From Bacteroidales bacterium UBA5287 (GTDB taxonomy: Bacteria; Bacteroidota; Bacteroidia; Bacteroidales; Dysgonomonadaceae), in the NCBI GenBank assembly GCA_002411345.1, contig DHSL01000025.1, positions 1-64,000 on the forward strand: 64,000 nt of DNA. The letters are read 5' to 3'. Made by a program: the position numbers and the translations under genes. Position 1 is the stretch's first letter. Each line of letters starts with the position of its first letter. Below the pieces are notes generated by a model. That model made no database searches, was not told the origin of the DNA, and worked only from the letters and a program-made list of their open reading frames with translations. Positions 36,542 to 45,799 of the stretch are shown here, piece after piece.

Positions 36542-37867
36542 TTATTTAAGCAATGAATAACAAAGATAATCTTTATTTGTAATAAGTGCGTAAGCTATAT
36601 ATCGGGTATTTTCATTTACGGGATTAAGAGGAAGAAACCCCTTCACAACTTTCCCATCAATTATTTCAAGAGGATGCTCTAATTTATTCTTTAGTTCAAA
36701 GCTTAGAGCATCATTAGAGCTTTTGAAATAAGCGATATTGAAATGACCCATTGAATTTTCACCGACAAATTGTTCATTAATTCGATGAGCCACCAATCCC
36801 ATATTCATACGCAGATTCACTTCCAGACAAGGATGAACACAATATGATTCTCCAATTTTACACACCATCATATCCACACCCAGATATCCGTTATAATTGG
36901 GAAAGTGCTTTACAAGTTCAAGTTCCACCGACTCTCTGAGCGCATGTAACTCGTTGATTGGCAAGAATTCAGAAAGAGTCTGTTCAATGCAGAGATCAGA
37001 TATCAATTGATTTCCCGCGTACGCCCCAGATGAAGCAGAGTTAAACAACGAATACCCCTCGAATGTAATATTTGCATTATGGATAAAAAACTCCATTGCA
37101 AAATCCTGAACACGGTTGAAAGCAGGTTCTGCAACCACTCCACCCTGATTAAGAATTACCCTTCGGCACCAATCCGTTTGTTTGTCGGTAATACCATTTT
37201 TAATCCAGACTAGTCCTTTTCCACTACCCGATAAAGGCATTTTCAGTACACAATCTCCGCTTTGTTTAGACAAATATAAAAGCACCTCATTCACATCCCT
37301 GAAATAGTGAGGACTTCCACAAAAAAGCAAGTTTTGACTTGATAAAGAGCCATTTATATTGTTTTCCGAATCAGATAAAATCCCTGCCCGATACGAGTTT
37401 TCACCTAAAAATAACCTATGGAAATGACTTTCATCATCACGCGGAATCACCGACGTATTTGAGTATTTACTCATCAATGAATTATGGATCTTTACAGCGT
37501 TCAATCTATTAGAGTAATCACGTATAGTTTGAAGATACTGTTTTGTCGCAACCGTCTGCTCCTCAACCCCAAGGTTGAGTAATCGTTTTCTCAACGTAGG
37601 ATTCCATCCCCAAGGAAAGATCGGTTTATCCCAGTCGGCGATCTCCGATGAATTCACAATCTTTATATCCATGAGGAGCAGACCATTCATTCGGCTTAGG
37701 AAATCCCCATCCAATGGATTATCAGAAAGGACAAGACTATTTGAAGGCGCATACCAAGCAGGCAAAACCGACAAATCCCATCCCAGCCTTCTGGCAGATT
37801 CCGGAGGCATGTAATGCTCCCCAAAATTTGCCAGTGCCAAATCATTCTCCGGATTAAACAGAAACAT
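36542..37867 (-). CDS. Probable ATP-grasp enzyme of unknown substrate, Bacteroidetes-type
   Basis: A 441-residue cytoplasmic protein opening MFLFNPENDLALANFGEHYMPPESARRLGWDL. The region from about 205 looks like an ATP-grasp fold: K209 in DCVLKMPLSGSGKGLVWI with glycine loop GSGKG (214-218), E247 in VVAEPAF, the strand FAMEFFI, D331 in GYLGVDMMV, and E349/N351 in PCLEVNLRMNMG, which are usual Mg-ATP ligands. ATP-grasp enzymes join an acid to an amine or thiol through an acyl phosphate. The opening block is conserved-looking but not known to me. It is 33 bases downstream of the GH123-like gene and 5 bases before the peptidase, so co-transcription is likely. Substrate is unknown. Confidence 0.55.
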   Translation of the reverse strand: MFLFNPENDLALANFGEHYMPPESARRLGWDLSVLPAWYAPSNSLVLSDNPLDGDFLSRMNGLLLMDIKIVNSSEIADWDKPIFPWGWNPTLRKRLLNLGVEEQTVATKQYLQTIRDYSNRLNAVKIHNSLMSKYSNTSVIPRDDESHFHRLFLGENSYRAGILSDSENNINGSLSSQNLLFCGSPHYFRDVNEVLLYLSKQSGDCVLKMPLSGSGKGLVWIKNGITDKQTDWCRRVILNQGGVVAEPAFNRVQDFAMEFFIHNANITFEGYSLFNSASSGAYAGNQLISDLCIEQTLSEFLPINELHALRESVELELVKHFPNYNGYLGVDMMVCKIGESYCVHPCLEVNLRMNMGLVAHRINEQFVGENSMGHFNIAYFKSSNDALSFELKNKLEHPLEIIDGKVVKGFLPLNPVNENTRYIAYALITNKDYLCYSLLK

Positions 37868-37900
37868 TAACCCTTCAGTTTAAAGTAAAGATTGTGATCC

Positions 37901-39667
37901 TCAACGTGATAATTCGATCAGCAGATCTTTACCCTGGTTAAGTAAATCATTATAATTCTCTGTACGTTCTACAAAGTTGAATTGATCAACCATTTGATTC
38001 AGTTTCACCAATTTTTGTCGACCAGCTTCAGACGAATCAATCATAAATTGTTCACGAAGCAAGCGAATTTTCTCAGCATCCTGAATACCTTCGCGTAAAC
38101 GTTCAAAACGAATTGAGCTCCGTCCCTCAGGATAAACGACATACGTATCTCCCGCAGGCCAAGTACGGAATCTGGAATCCACAAACGGATCTTTCACCCA
38201 GCTATCGTAAGCCCAACGCAAAAACCCATCGAATCCGGCAGCCCTTGTGTACCAGCCAATAAAAGCAGCCTCAGCAGGATCAGAAAAAGTAAAAGTATTT
38301 GGGAATTCATCACCACAGCAAACATACCAAGTAGTAACATAACCCTTTTCTTTTCTGTACAAGCGATCCGCCTCATCAACCACAGCACCGCGTGCGACGC
38401 ATAAATCTTTCAGTTGATCAGGATATAATTTATAACTCTTGTGATTATCAGCCAGAGCTACCCCCATTCCCGGAGATGTTTCTTCCAGCAGTTTCAGCAT
38501 CGCCTTCATTTCCGCAGGTGCCCTTTCGTCCATTGCGATATGAGTAATATCCTTCCAACCTTTTTCCTCCAAGTGTTTTACGAAATCTTTAAGGAAAGGC
38601 TTCCACAAATCAGCATATTCTTTTGTTCCCGGTGCAGCCCCAACTTTTACTTCTTGACCTGTTTTTTCATCAAGATAATAAACAAAATTACCCCAAGGCA
38701 CCATTGAGTAGCAATTAATCTGGTCCTTTATTCCCAGATCCATCATAAACTGCACCCAGTTATCAAATACCGTATAATTGTAGTTCCAGGTTCCATCAGT
38801 CTTTTTAGTCCATTCGATCATACTACCATACGGATCTTCAGTCTGTCCGTTCCATGGATCTTTGTTAAGCGTTGCCGTAATTACTTTTTGTCCCGCGTTC
38901 GCAAGTAATTCCATTACAGGTTTCAGCGCAGCCCAATGCTGTTCCGACCAAGGTTCAACCCCCGCGATTCTTGCTGTAGCATACGGATTTTGCCATAAAT
39001 CGAGATGAAACTCCCAATCAGCAGCCGGAGGCAGTGTTTTTGGCAACACCTCCAATTTAAGAGAAATAGTTTCCTTTTTCTTCCCATTTGCAAACACCTG
39101 TAAATTAGAAGAATAAGTTCCAACCGCAGCATCAGCAGGCACATCAATAGTCACCCATACCGGTCTCGTTGAATTAGGAGAGACAGAAAAACACGAAATA
39201 TTATCCAGCGCATCAGCGCTCAGGGAGCTTGCAAAATCCTCAGGTTTTCTGTGTCCACAGCCACCTGCGAACTCATCTGTTAACACATAACGTACGAATC
39301 TTGCATAAGCATTTTGTGTAGCGATTTTATCACCATTTGGCGACACAAAGTCATCAAATTCAACCTTTACATTAGGCACACTATCTTTAGTCCAGATTAC
39401 AAACTGCATTGAAACCCTTTCGCCCTTCCAAGCAGCGCCAGTCCATTCTTTGCTATTATTCACTTCCGGTATTTCGTCCCGTTCGTATTTTCTGTCGATA
39501 CTTCCAACCGACACATGCATTCCCTTCTCAACCGCGTTCCAGTCGGACTTTACCGTATCGGGATTATTTGCTTCTGCATAAGTTTGGCACGTATCAGTAC
39601 TGCCTTTTTTGTTAGCGCATCCCGTCATAAGCAGGATGGAAATTAGGATAAGTAATAATTTGTTCAT
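37901..39667 (-). CDS. GH123-like lipoprotein (DUF4091), putative N-acetylhexosaminidase
   Basis: A 588-residue lipoprotein. I start it at 39667 (MNKLLLILI), 19 codons after the first frame ATG, because this gives a clean signal ending LMTGC with C17. An N-terminal beta-sandwich (about 45-210) leads to a TIM barrel. The adjacent D380-E381 in HIAMDERAP is the aspartate/glutamate pair of GH123, where substrate-assisted hydrolysis of beta-GalNAc uses the neighbouring acetamido group. PEGRSSIRFERLREGIQDAEKIRLLRE at the C-terminus is the well-known DUF4091 ending. Many DUF4091 proteins have no tested activity, so hexosaminidase is a family-based guess. First gene of the three-gene minus-strand unit. 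Confidence 0.75.
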   Translation of the reverse strand: MNKLLLILISILLMTGCANKKGSTDTCQTYAEANNPDTVKSDWNAVEKGMHVSVGSIDRKYERDEIPEVNNSKEWTGAAWKGERVSMQFVIWTKDSVPNVKVEFDDFVSPNGDKIATQNAYARFVRYVLTDEFAGGCGHRKPEDFASSLSADALDNISCFSVSPNSTRPVWVTIDVPADAAVGTYSSNLQVFANGKKKETISLKLEVLPKTLPPAADWEFHLDLWQNPYATARIAGVEPWSEQHWAALKPVMELLANAGQKVITATLNKDPWNGQTEDPYGSMIEWTKKTDGTWNYNYTVFDNWVQFMMDLGIKDQINCYSMVPWGNFVYYLDEKTGQEVKVGAAPGTKEYADLWKPFLKDFVKHLEEKGWKDITHIAMDERAPAEMKAMLKLLEETSPGMGVALADNHKSYKLYPDQLKDLCVARGAVVDEADRLYRKEKGYVTTWYVCCGDEFPNTFTFSDPAEAAFIGWYTRAAGFDGFLRWAYDSWVKDPFVDSRFRTWPAGDTYVVYPEGRSSIRFERLREGIQDAEKIRLLREQFMIDSSEAGRQKLVKLNQMVDQFNFVERTENYNDLLNQGKDLLIELSR

Positions 39668-39694
39668 GAACAATGTGGATTTATGTTTAATGGG

Positions 39695-39702
39695 CAAATA
39701 TA
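39695..39702 (-). promoter_or_regulatory. Promoter -7 box candidate for the GH123 / ATP-grasp / peptidase unit
   Basis: The minus strand reads TATATTTG about 27 bases upstream of the GH123-like start, an exact TAnnTTTG match. It also falls between the chosen start and the longer frame start, supporting the shorter protein. Confidence 0.4.
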
Positions 39703-39790
39703 ACGAAAAAAAGGGAATATCCATTTAGGCGATTCATATTAGAAGAATAGAGAATGAATCACCACAAAAAGACATTCACGATTTTTCAAA

Positions 39791-42637
39791 TCAAGCTTTT
39801 AAGCTTTTTGTGCTCTGATCGACAAGATAAACGATAGACACATAAGGAATACCCGCATTTGTGGAAAGTCCTATTTCGCAAGTACGGCTATTAGAGTAGC
39901 CAATTTTTGCGCCACTTTTTTCTATTTGCGGATGTAGTTTACGTAAAGCATACGCATTCATTTCCGGTTTAAAAAACCCTTTATCCCCAGCAAAACCACA
40001 ACACCCCACCTCATCGGGAACCACCACATTATTAGAGCACATTTTAGCAAGAGTAATGATCTTTTTATCCAGTCCCATTTTCTTCATTGAGCAAGTCACA
40101 TGCAGTGCAACCGTTTGATCCGTCGGTATAAACTCAAGTTTATCCGTCAGAAATTCCCAAATAAATTCAGCCGGTTCATAAAGTTTCATTGAACTAATCT
40201 TATGTCTCATTCTTTTTAGGCACGGGCTTTGATCACACAGAACCGGATATTTTCCCTGTTCGCTAGCCACCCAGAGAGCCGATTCAAGTTCTTTCGTTTT
40301 TTGGTCAGCGATATCCATCATCCCCTTGCTTTCCCAGATTGTTCCGCAGCACAGTTTCTCCATTTTTTCAGGGAAAATGAATTCGTACCCCGCTTTTTGT
40401 AGCAGCGAAACCATTTTATTTACCAGTGGCGTTTGATCAGGTGCCGCTTTTTCCACCCCCATCATTTGGTTTAAACAACTTGGGAAATAAACCACTTTAT
40501 TTTGGAAACGCTTAATCTTCAGTTTATCACGATGGATTTTATATCGTTTTGGCAAAGAAGGAGTCCACAAAGGTAATCCCACTTTATGCAAACCCTTTCC
40601 CATTGATGTAACCGCCTTATCCCCCAACAAATTATGCGCAAATCCCGCTACAGCCAAGGCCGAACGAAGCCCCCCTTTTACAACAGGAAAATGATCAGCC
40701 ATATATTTTCCGGTGTTGTAAGCAAAACTACCTTTCGGCGTGTTTGCCTGACGTATATCATGCGTTAAATCGCCTGTATCGATATCCATTGGGCAAGAAG
40801 TAGCACAAAGTCCATCGCCCGCGCAAGTCTGTTCCCCCGCATATTCATATTCCCTTTCGAGTTCATTTAATCGTGCGGGATCCTCCCCACTCCATCTAAG
40901 ACGAGATATTTCGCGTTGAAGAACAATTCGTTGACGCGACGATAAAGTTAACCCAGTAGTCAGACAGTTAATCTCACAAAATCCACATTCGATACACTTA
41001 TCAGCAGTATGTCCCGTTTTGCCATTTTTCAGTTTAATAATTGGCAATGGTTTAAAATTTTTGACATGACATTTTGGATCATCATTAAAAATCACACCCG
41101 GGTTAAGTAAATTTTTAGGGTCATAGAGCTGCTTCACTGATTTCATCAACTCAAAAGCCTCTTTTCCCCATTCATATTCAACGAATGGCGCCATATTGCG
41201 TCCCGTTCCATGTTCCGCTTTAAGAGACCCATCGTATTTTTCGACCACAAGTTCGGCCACCTCATCCATTAATGATTCATATCGGTGAACCTCCTCATCC
41301 GTTTCGAACGACTGATTAATAATAAAATGGAAATTTCCTTCCAATGAATGTCCATAAATACAAGCATCATCATAATGATGTTTTTCCAATAAGCTTTGTA
41401 GATCGGCCACTGCAGAAGGAAGATCATCAATATGAAAAGCAACATCTTCTATCAGGCATGTTGTTCCAAGAGGACGTGTTCCTCCAACCGAGGGAAAAAT
41501 TCCCGATCGTATAGCCCAATATTTTGAATATTCATTTTCATCATCAGTAAAATAAACAGGAGCAGCCAATTCGTATTTATTAAGTATTTGGCTTACCAAT
41601 GTAATATGCTCCTGCAATTCCATTTTGGAATGCCCTTTTACCTCAGTAAGGATAGCCGTAAGCTCATGACCTGTAGGATCATTTACAGAAGCAAGCGATT
41701 TCTGGTCGAGCAGTTCAGCCCCTTTCACGATATGCGTTCCGTTTTCATCCGTCAGCTTATTGAATTCCACCACCGCTTTACAAGCATCAGTAATACTTTT
41801 GAAATACACCATTGCACTTGCTTTTAGCGGATAATCATATTCCGTTTTAACAGTCACTTCCGACAGAAACGCCAGTGTTCCTTCAGACCCCACCAATAAA
41901 TGAGCGATTATATCAAACGGATCATCAAACGTGACAAATGGCAAGATATTAAGTCCTGTAACATTTTTGATGGAATATTTATGTTGAATGCGCTCCATCA
42001 ATTTTTTATCGCCGCGAGTCTGATCACGCAGCGATTTTATCTTTTCAATAAACTTAGGTTTTTTTTCAGCAAAAAGCCTTTTGCTCTCCTCACTTCCCGT
42101 ATCGAGAACTGTTCCATCAGCAAAAACCATACGAGCCGAAAGCATTATCTTGTCGCTGTTTGCATGAATTCCGCAGTTCATACCCGAAGCATTATTCATG
42201 ACAATTCCCCCGACCATTGCATATTTCACAGAAGCAGGATCCGGTGAAAACTTTACCCCAAAGGGTTTCAGAATTTCATTTACGCGTTCTCCGACAATTC
42301 CCGGTTGCAGTGTAATAGTGCCATGATCCGGAGCAATTGAATATTTTTCCCAATGTTTACCAGCAACAATCAAAATTGAATTGCTAATAGCCTGTCCCGA
42401 AAGACTTGTACCTGCAGCTCTGAAAGTTACCGGTAGATTAAATTTATTAGCCGTTACAAGTAATTTCGACACCTCATCTTCGTCCACAGACCGTATAACT
42501 ATTTGAGGCACGAGCCTGTAAAAACCAGCATCCGTACCCCACGCCAAACGTCGCAGTTGATCCGTATAAATTCTTTTCTCTGGTATAAATGATTTTATAT
42601 CATTCAGAAAAAATTGATAAGTTTGAAGTGTATTCAT
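39791..42637 (-). CDS. FAD/Fe-S D-lactate or glycolate-type dehydrogenase
   Basis: A 948-residue fusion of a flavin domain and an iron-sulfur domain. The N-terminal half is FAD_binding_4 (VTFRAAGTSLSGQAISN near 74-90) and FAD-oxidase C (EDVAFHIDDLP, HSLEGNFHFI, KAEHGTGRNMAPF). The C-terminal half holds two ferredoxin-type clusters (CIECGFCEINC and CAGDGLCATSCPMD) and two CCG domains (SCLNQMMG with CCGTIWESKG; VTCSMKKMG with CCGFAGDKGF). Such proteins oxidise D-lactate or another 2-hydroxy acid and pass electrons to quinone. The same chain covers what GlcD/GlcF provide as two proteins. No signal peptide or membrane span is present, so it is cytoplasmic or peripheral. The gene is monocistronic. 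Confidence 0.85.
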   Translation of the reverse strand: MNTLQTYQFFLNDIKSFIPEKRIYTDQLRRLAWGTDAGFYRLVPQIVIRSVDEDEVSKLLVTANKFNLPVTFRAAGTSLSGQAISNSILIVAGKHWEKYSIAPDHGTITLQPGIVGERVNEILKPFGVKFSPDPASVKYAMVGGIVMNNASGMNCGIHANSDKIMLSARMVFADGTVLDTGSEESKRLFAEKKPKFIEKIKSLRDQTRGDKKLMERIQHKYSIKNVTGLNILPFVTFDDPFDIIAHLLVGSEGTLAFLSEVTVKTEYDYPLKASAMVYFKSITDACKAVVEFNKLTDENGTHIVKGAELLDQKSLASVNDPTGHELTAILTEVKGHSKMELQEHITLVSQILNKYELAAPVYFTDDENEYSKYWAIRSGIFPSVGGTRPLGTTCLIEDVAFHIDDLPSAVADLQSLLEKHHYDDACIYGHSLEGNFHFIINQSFETDEEVHRYESLMDEVAELVVEKYDGSLKAEHGTGRNMAPFVEYEWGKEAFELMKSVKQLYDPKNLLNPGVIFNDDPKCHVKNFKPLPIIKLKNGKTGHTADKCIECGFCEINCLTTGLTLSSRQRIVLQREISRLRWSGEDPARLNELEREYEYAGEQTCAGDGLCATSCPMDIDTGDLTHDIRQANTPKGSFAYNTGKYMADHFPVVKGGLRSALAVAGFAHNLLGDKAVTSMGKGLHKVGLPLWTPSLPKRYKIHRDKLKIKRFQNKVVYFPSCLNQMMGVEKAAPDQTPLVNKMVSLLQKAGYEFIFPEKMEKLCCGTIWESKGMMDIADQKTKELESALWVASEQGKYPVLCDQSPCLKRMRHKISSMKLYEPAEFIWEFLTDKLEFIPTDQTVALHVTCSMKKMGLDKKIITLAKMCSNNVVVPDEVGCCGFAGDKGFFKPEMNAYALRKLHPQIEKSGAKIGYSNSRTCEIGLSTNAGIPYVSIVYLVDQSTKSLKA

Positions 42638-42662
42638 AATTGATTATTGTTTTCTGATTAGA

Positions 42663-42670
42663 CAAAAATA
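42663..42670 (-). promoter_or_regulatory. Promoter -7 box candidate for the dehydrogenase gene
   Basis: The minus strand reads TATTTTTG, matching TAnnTTTG, 25 bases upstream of the start. Confidence 0.4.
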
Positions 42671-42836
42671 GCGAAAAATTTGGTTATTAATGAACAAATA
42701 TGAAGATAGAAAATGAGATATAAAAATGGAGAATTTACATCCGAAATCAACAGAGTAAATTACAATTTAGGAAAATGTAAGAAAGTACTTTGTAAACAAA
42801 GAACACTTACCACGTAATTTGATAAGTGTTTAATCG

Positions 42837-42909
42837 AGCGGCAGACGAGACTCGAACTCGCGACCCTCAGCTTGGGAAGCTGATGCTCTACCAACTGAGC
42901 TACTGCCGC
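42837..42909 (-). tRNA. tRNA-Gly (anticodon CCC)
   Basis: 73 bases. Acceptor stem GCGGCAG/CTGCCGC, discriminator T as usual for tRNA-Gly, D-loop AGCTCAGTTGGTAGAGC, anticodon stem TCAGC/GCTGA with loop TTCCCAA, T-arm GCGAGTTCGAGTCTCGT. CCA is not encoded. Confidence 0.94.
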
Positions 42910-42919
42910 ATCTATTTCA

Positions 42920-42927
42920 CAAAAGTA
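42920..42927 (-). promoter_or_regulatory. Promoter -7 box candidate for tRNA-Gly
   Basis: The minus strand reads TACTTTTG ten bases upstream of the tRNA 5' end, with a TTG 15 bases farther upstream. Confidence 0.45.
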
Positions 42928-43218
42928 GATAATTTTTTAATACAATTGATTCATGGTTCGGATTTTTATTATCATTCAAGATTAATTCATAAGAAAACAA
43001 TGTATTCCGTCCTATAAAATTATTTACATCGAGAAGATTATAAAATTAAAAGACCTCTCGCTATCAATTTCTCACATTTGAGACATAAAAGATCATTAAC
43101 ACTTTCAGCCATTTATCATCAAAACCACTTAAAGATTTGCAATCCCGTTTGTGCGAACAAATGTTAAATACCATTTATCACTCTAAGTAATACGTGTAGT
43201 TTAATTCAGATTTTTACG

Positions 43219-43226
43219 TATCTTTG
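43219..43226 (+). promoter_or_regulatory. Promoter -7 box candidate for the TolC-HlyD-MFS operon
   Basis: TATCTTTG matches TAnnTTTG. Transcription from here would give a leader of about 205 bases before the tolC-like start. The -33 region has no clear TTTG. Confidence 0.45.
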
Positions 43227-43247
43227 CTGCGAAAATAAGATTGTTTT

Positions 43248-43352
43248 ATGTCACACAAAGCCCACTTTACCACTCTGTTTCAACATTTTACAGACAGCGT
43301 ACTTATAGTCACCATTTGGGGGAACGTGCATCCCTTTAATCAAATAATTTAG
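43248..43352 (+). CDS. Possible 34-residue leader peptide upstream of the efflux operon
   Basis: An ATG 21 bases after the TATCTTTG box opens a 34-codon frame, MSHKAHFTTLFQHF followed by TDSVLIVTIWGNVHPFNQII and a TAG stop. It ends 85 bases before the tolC-like gene. No strong ribosome site precedes it, and no family is recognised. The position just inside a long leader suggests a regulatory upstream ORF, but chance cannot be excluded. Confidence 0.25.
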   Translation: MSHKAHFTTLFQHFTDSVLIVTIWGNVHPFNQII

Positions 43353-43437
43353 ATGTTCGGGAGCTTGTAATTTACTTTTGTTGAACAAATTTCAATATTT
43401 TTTACTAACATTTATTCACTTTAATCACTAATTCTTT

Positions 43438-44745
43438 ATGGGGAAATTATGTTTTCTCGTAGCGTCATTAATATTGTCGCTATCCTTTCAGTGTCTCTTC
43501 GCCCAATCGGAAGAGCAAGTAACCCTATCTATAGAGGAAATGTTTGAACTTGCAGACAAGAACAACATCAAGATAGAATATTACAAAACATCAGTTGAAG
43601 AGGCAAAAGCAAGTATAACCGTTGCCAAGAACGCTTATCTTCCTTCAATTGAAGCATCCCTCTCAGTAAGTTATAACGGAGACGGCACCGTTATGGACCG
43701 TGATTTTTCCCATTCTTTTTCAGCCCCAATTCCTTCATTTGGAAATAATTTTTCGTTAAAAGCATCACAATTAATATTTGCCGGCGGATTAATTCGAAAC
43801 AGTGTTAAAGCAGCAGAATTACATTCACAGATTGCACTACTTGAAACAGAGAGCAGTCGCCAAGATATTCGTTTTCTGATTGTCGGCAATTTTTTAGAAC
43901 TATGTAAAATAGAGAATCAGCTACAGGTTTTTAAGAGCAATATTGTACAAACAGAGCGCCATTTGGAAAATATGCGATTACGATTTAGCGAAGGCACTGC
44001 ACTAGAAAACGATATTACCCGTTATGAATTGCAACTTGAGAATCTTAATTATTCCATTATCCAATTAACAAACAGCAAGCAAATCCTAAACAACCAGTTA
44101 ACTGTTGCGCTAGGTTTGCCATTAACCATTACGATTATTCCTAAAATACAGAATGGAGAAGAGTTGCAGAATATTTCACGGAGTGATTGGCAGTCGATAT
44201 CATGCAACAGATCTCCATCCATAAAGATTGCAGATGTAGGAGTATCTTTAAATAAACAACGTGAAAATATTATTCGTGCAGAACGTTATCCTCAGATTGC
44301 ACTTTTTGCTACAAATCAGCTGATAGGACCAGTTACAATTGATATTCCATCTATAAACAAGAATTTCAATTATTGGGCCGTTGGAGTAGGAATTAAATAC
44401 AATCTTGACAATTTATATAAGACAGATAAAAAGATTCGTACTCAACAGTTAGCAATTCAAAAAGCATTGAATGAAAAAAGCATTGTAGAAGAAAACATTC
44501 TCCTATCCACAGAAGCAGCTCATATTCGTTTTATTGAAGCCTATTCATTGTTAGAAACCAAGGAAAAGAGTCTTGAGCTTGCCAATCAGAATTATGAAGT
44601 AATAAGTTATCGGTACGAAAATGATCTTGCCCTTATCTCCGATTTACTAGACGCCACCTCACAAAAGTTGGACGCAGAGTTGCAGACTGTAAACTCAAAA
44701 ATCAACATCATCTATAATTATTACAAATTAAAATATATCTCCTGA
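43438..44745 (+). CDS. TolC-family outer membrane efflux protein
   Basis: A 435-residue protein with signal peptide (about residues 3-21, ending LFAQ). Two repeats of long helices joined by beta-strands are seen: LSIEEMFELADKNNIKIEYYKTSVEEAKASITVAKNAYLPSIEAS opens the first repeat in the standard way, and LPLTITIIPK at the middle is the usual link to the second. It would form the outer-membrane channel for the pump encoded by the next two genes, with 20 and 2 bases between them. Length is normal. Function follows from the family and context. Confidence 0.88.
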   Translation: MGKLCFLVASLILSLSFQCLFAQSEEQVTLSIEEMFELADKNNIKIEYYKTSVEEAKASITVAKNAYLPSIEASLSVSYNGDGTVMDRDFSHSFSAPIPSFGNNFSLKASQLIFAGGLIRNSVKAAELHSQIALLETESSRQDIRFLIVGNFLELCKIENQLQVFKSNIVQTERHLENMRLRFSEGTALENDITRYELQLENLNYSIIQLTNSKQILNNQLTVALGLPLTITIIPKIQNGEELQNISRSDWQSISCNRSPSIKIADVGVSLNKQRENIIRAERYPQIALFATNQLIGPVTIDIPSINKNFNYWAVGVGIKYNLDNLYKTDKKIRTQQLAIQKALNEKSIVEENILLSTEAAHIRFIEAYSLLETKEKSLELANQNYEVISYRYENDLALISDLLDATSQKLDAELQTVNSKINIIYNYYKLKYIS

Positions 44746-44765
44746 ACACTTTAATCAATCAAGTT

Positions 44766-45797
44766 ATGAATATTAAAAGAAAGAAAAACTTAGCCAATAT
44801 TATTATCATCGCTCTCATCCTTTGTGGAATTGGATGGATTTCATCACTATTCATCCACATTGGAGGTGAGTATACGAATAATGCGCAAATAAAACAAAAT
44901 ATTGTACCTGTCTCGAGTCGTGTGCAAGGATTTATAAAAGAAGTCCGTTTTGACGATTTTCAGTATGTAAAAAAAGGCGACACACTCGTAGTTATAGAAG
45001 ACAGTGAATACAAGTTACGTTTAGCACAAGCCGAAGCCGATTATCAAAATGCATTGACAGGTAAATCGGTTATGGGAACAACTATCTCCACAACTCAAAA
45101 CAACCTTTCGGTTACCGACGCCGGCATTAGAGAGGTTGAAATTTTGTTTGAAAATGCCAAGAATGAATTAGGTCGTTATCAGAATCTTTTAGAAAAGAAT
45201 GCTGTAACCCGTCAACAGTTTGATGCAGTTAAAACCGAATACGAATCATTGAAAGCAAAGATGGAAACAATGGAACGTCAGAAACAATCCACTCAACTAG
45301 CAAAGCAAGAACAGATACAACGATTGGGGCAAAATGATGCAGGTATTGATGTTCATAAAGCAGCTCTCGATTTGGCTAGGTTGAATCTTTCTTATACTGT
45401 TATACTAGCGCCCTGCGATGGTTATACATCGCGAAAAGCCATTCAGATTGGCGAGCTTGTGATGCCAGGAAACACCCTCTTTTCAGTGGTAAACAACGAA
45501 GAAATTTGGGTTGTAGCAAATTACCGTGAAACGCAGAGGAGACATATAAAAGTAGGAAGTAAAGTTGATATTGAAATTGATGCCTTTCCAGACACCAAGT
45601 TTGAGGGAGAAGTTTCCGCCATTTCCAATGCTACCGGGGCACAATATTCGATTTCATCGCCTGATCATTCTGCAGGAAATTTTGTAAAGGTAGAACAACG
45701 CATTCCTGTGAAGATTCTTTTTACTCAGAATAATAACAAAGAAATGTTATCACATTTGGGTGCGGGTATGAATGTGGAATGTAAAATAATCTATTAA
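44766..45797 (+). CDS. HlyD/EmrA-family membrane fusion protein
   Basis: A 343-residue adaptor. One N-terminal membrane span (about residues 11-30) is followed by YTNNAQIKQNIVPVSSRVQGFIKEVRFDDFQYVKKGDTLVVIEDSEY, the lipoyl/biotinyl half typical of EmrA. A long coiled hairpin follows (about 85-200), then the second half (YTVILAPCDGYTSRKAIQIGELVMPGNTLFSVV) and a beta-barrel. It links the MFS pump in the inner membrane to the TolC-like channel. The order TolC-EmrA-MFS, all on one strand, defines a tripartite multidrug exporter. Confidence 0.9.
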   Translation: MNIKRKKNLANIIIIALILCGIGWISSLFIHIGGEYTNNAQIKQNIVPVSSRVQGFIKEVRFDDFQYVKKGDTLVVIEDSEYKLRLAQAEADYQNALTGKSVMGTTISTTQNNLSVTDAGIREVEILFENAKNELGRYQNLLEKNAVTRQQFDAVKTEYESLKAKMETMERQKQSTQLAKQEQIQRLGQNDAGIDVHKAALDLARLNLSYTVILAPCDGYTSRKAIQIGELVMPGNTLFSVVNNEEIWVVANYRETQRRHIKVGSKVDIEIDAFPDTKFEGEVSAISNATGAQYSISSPDHSAGNFVKVEQRIPVKILFTQNNNKEMLSHLGAGMNVECKIIY

Positions 45798-45799
45798 AT

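Larger units (their letters stand above)
42910..43437. other. 528-base gap between tRNA-Gly and the export operon
   Basis: The left end carries the tRNA promoter box on the minus strand. The middle is AT-rich and featureless. The right half carries a plus-strand promoter box, a possible 34-codon leader ORF, and an otherwise unexplained leader up to the tolC-like start. Confidence 0.5.
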
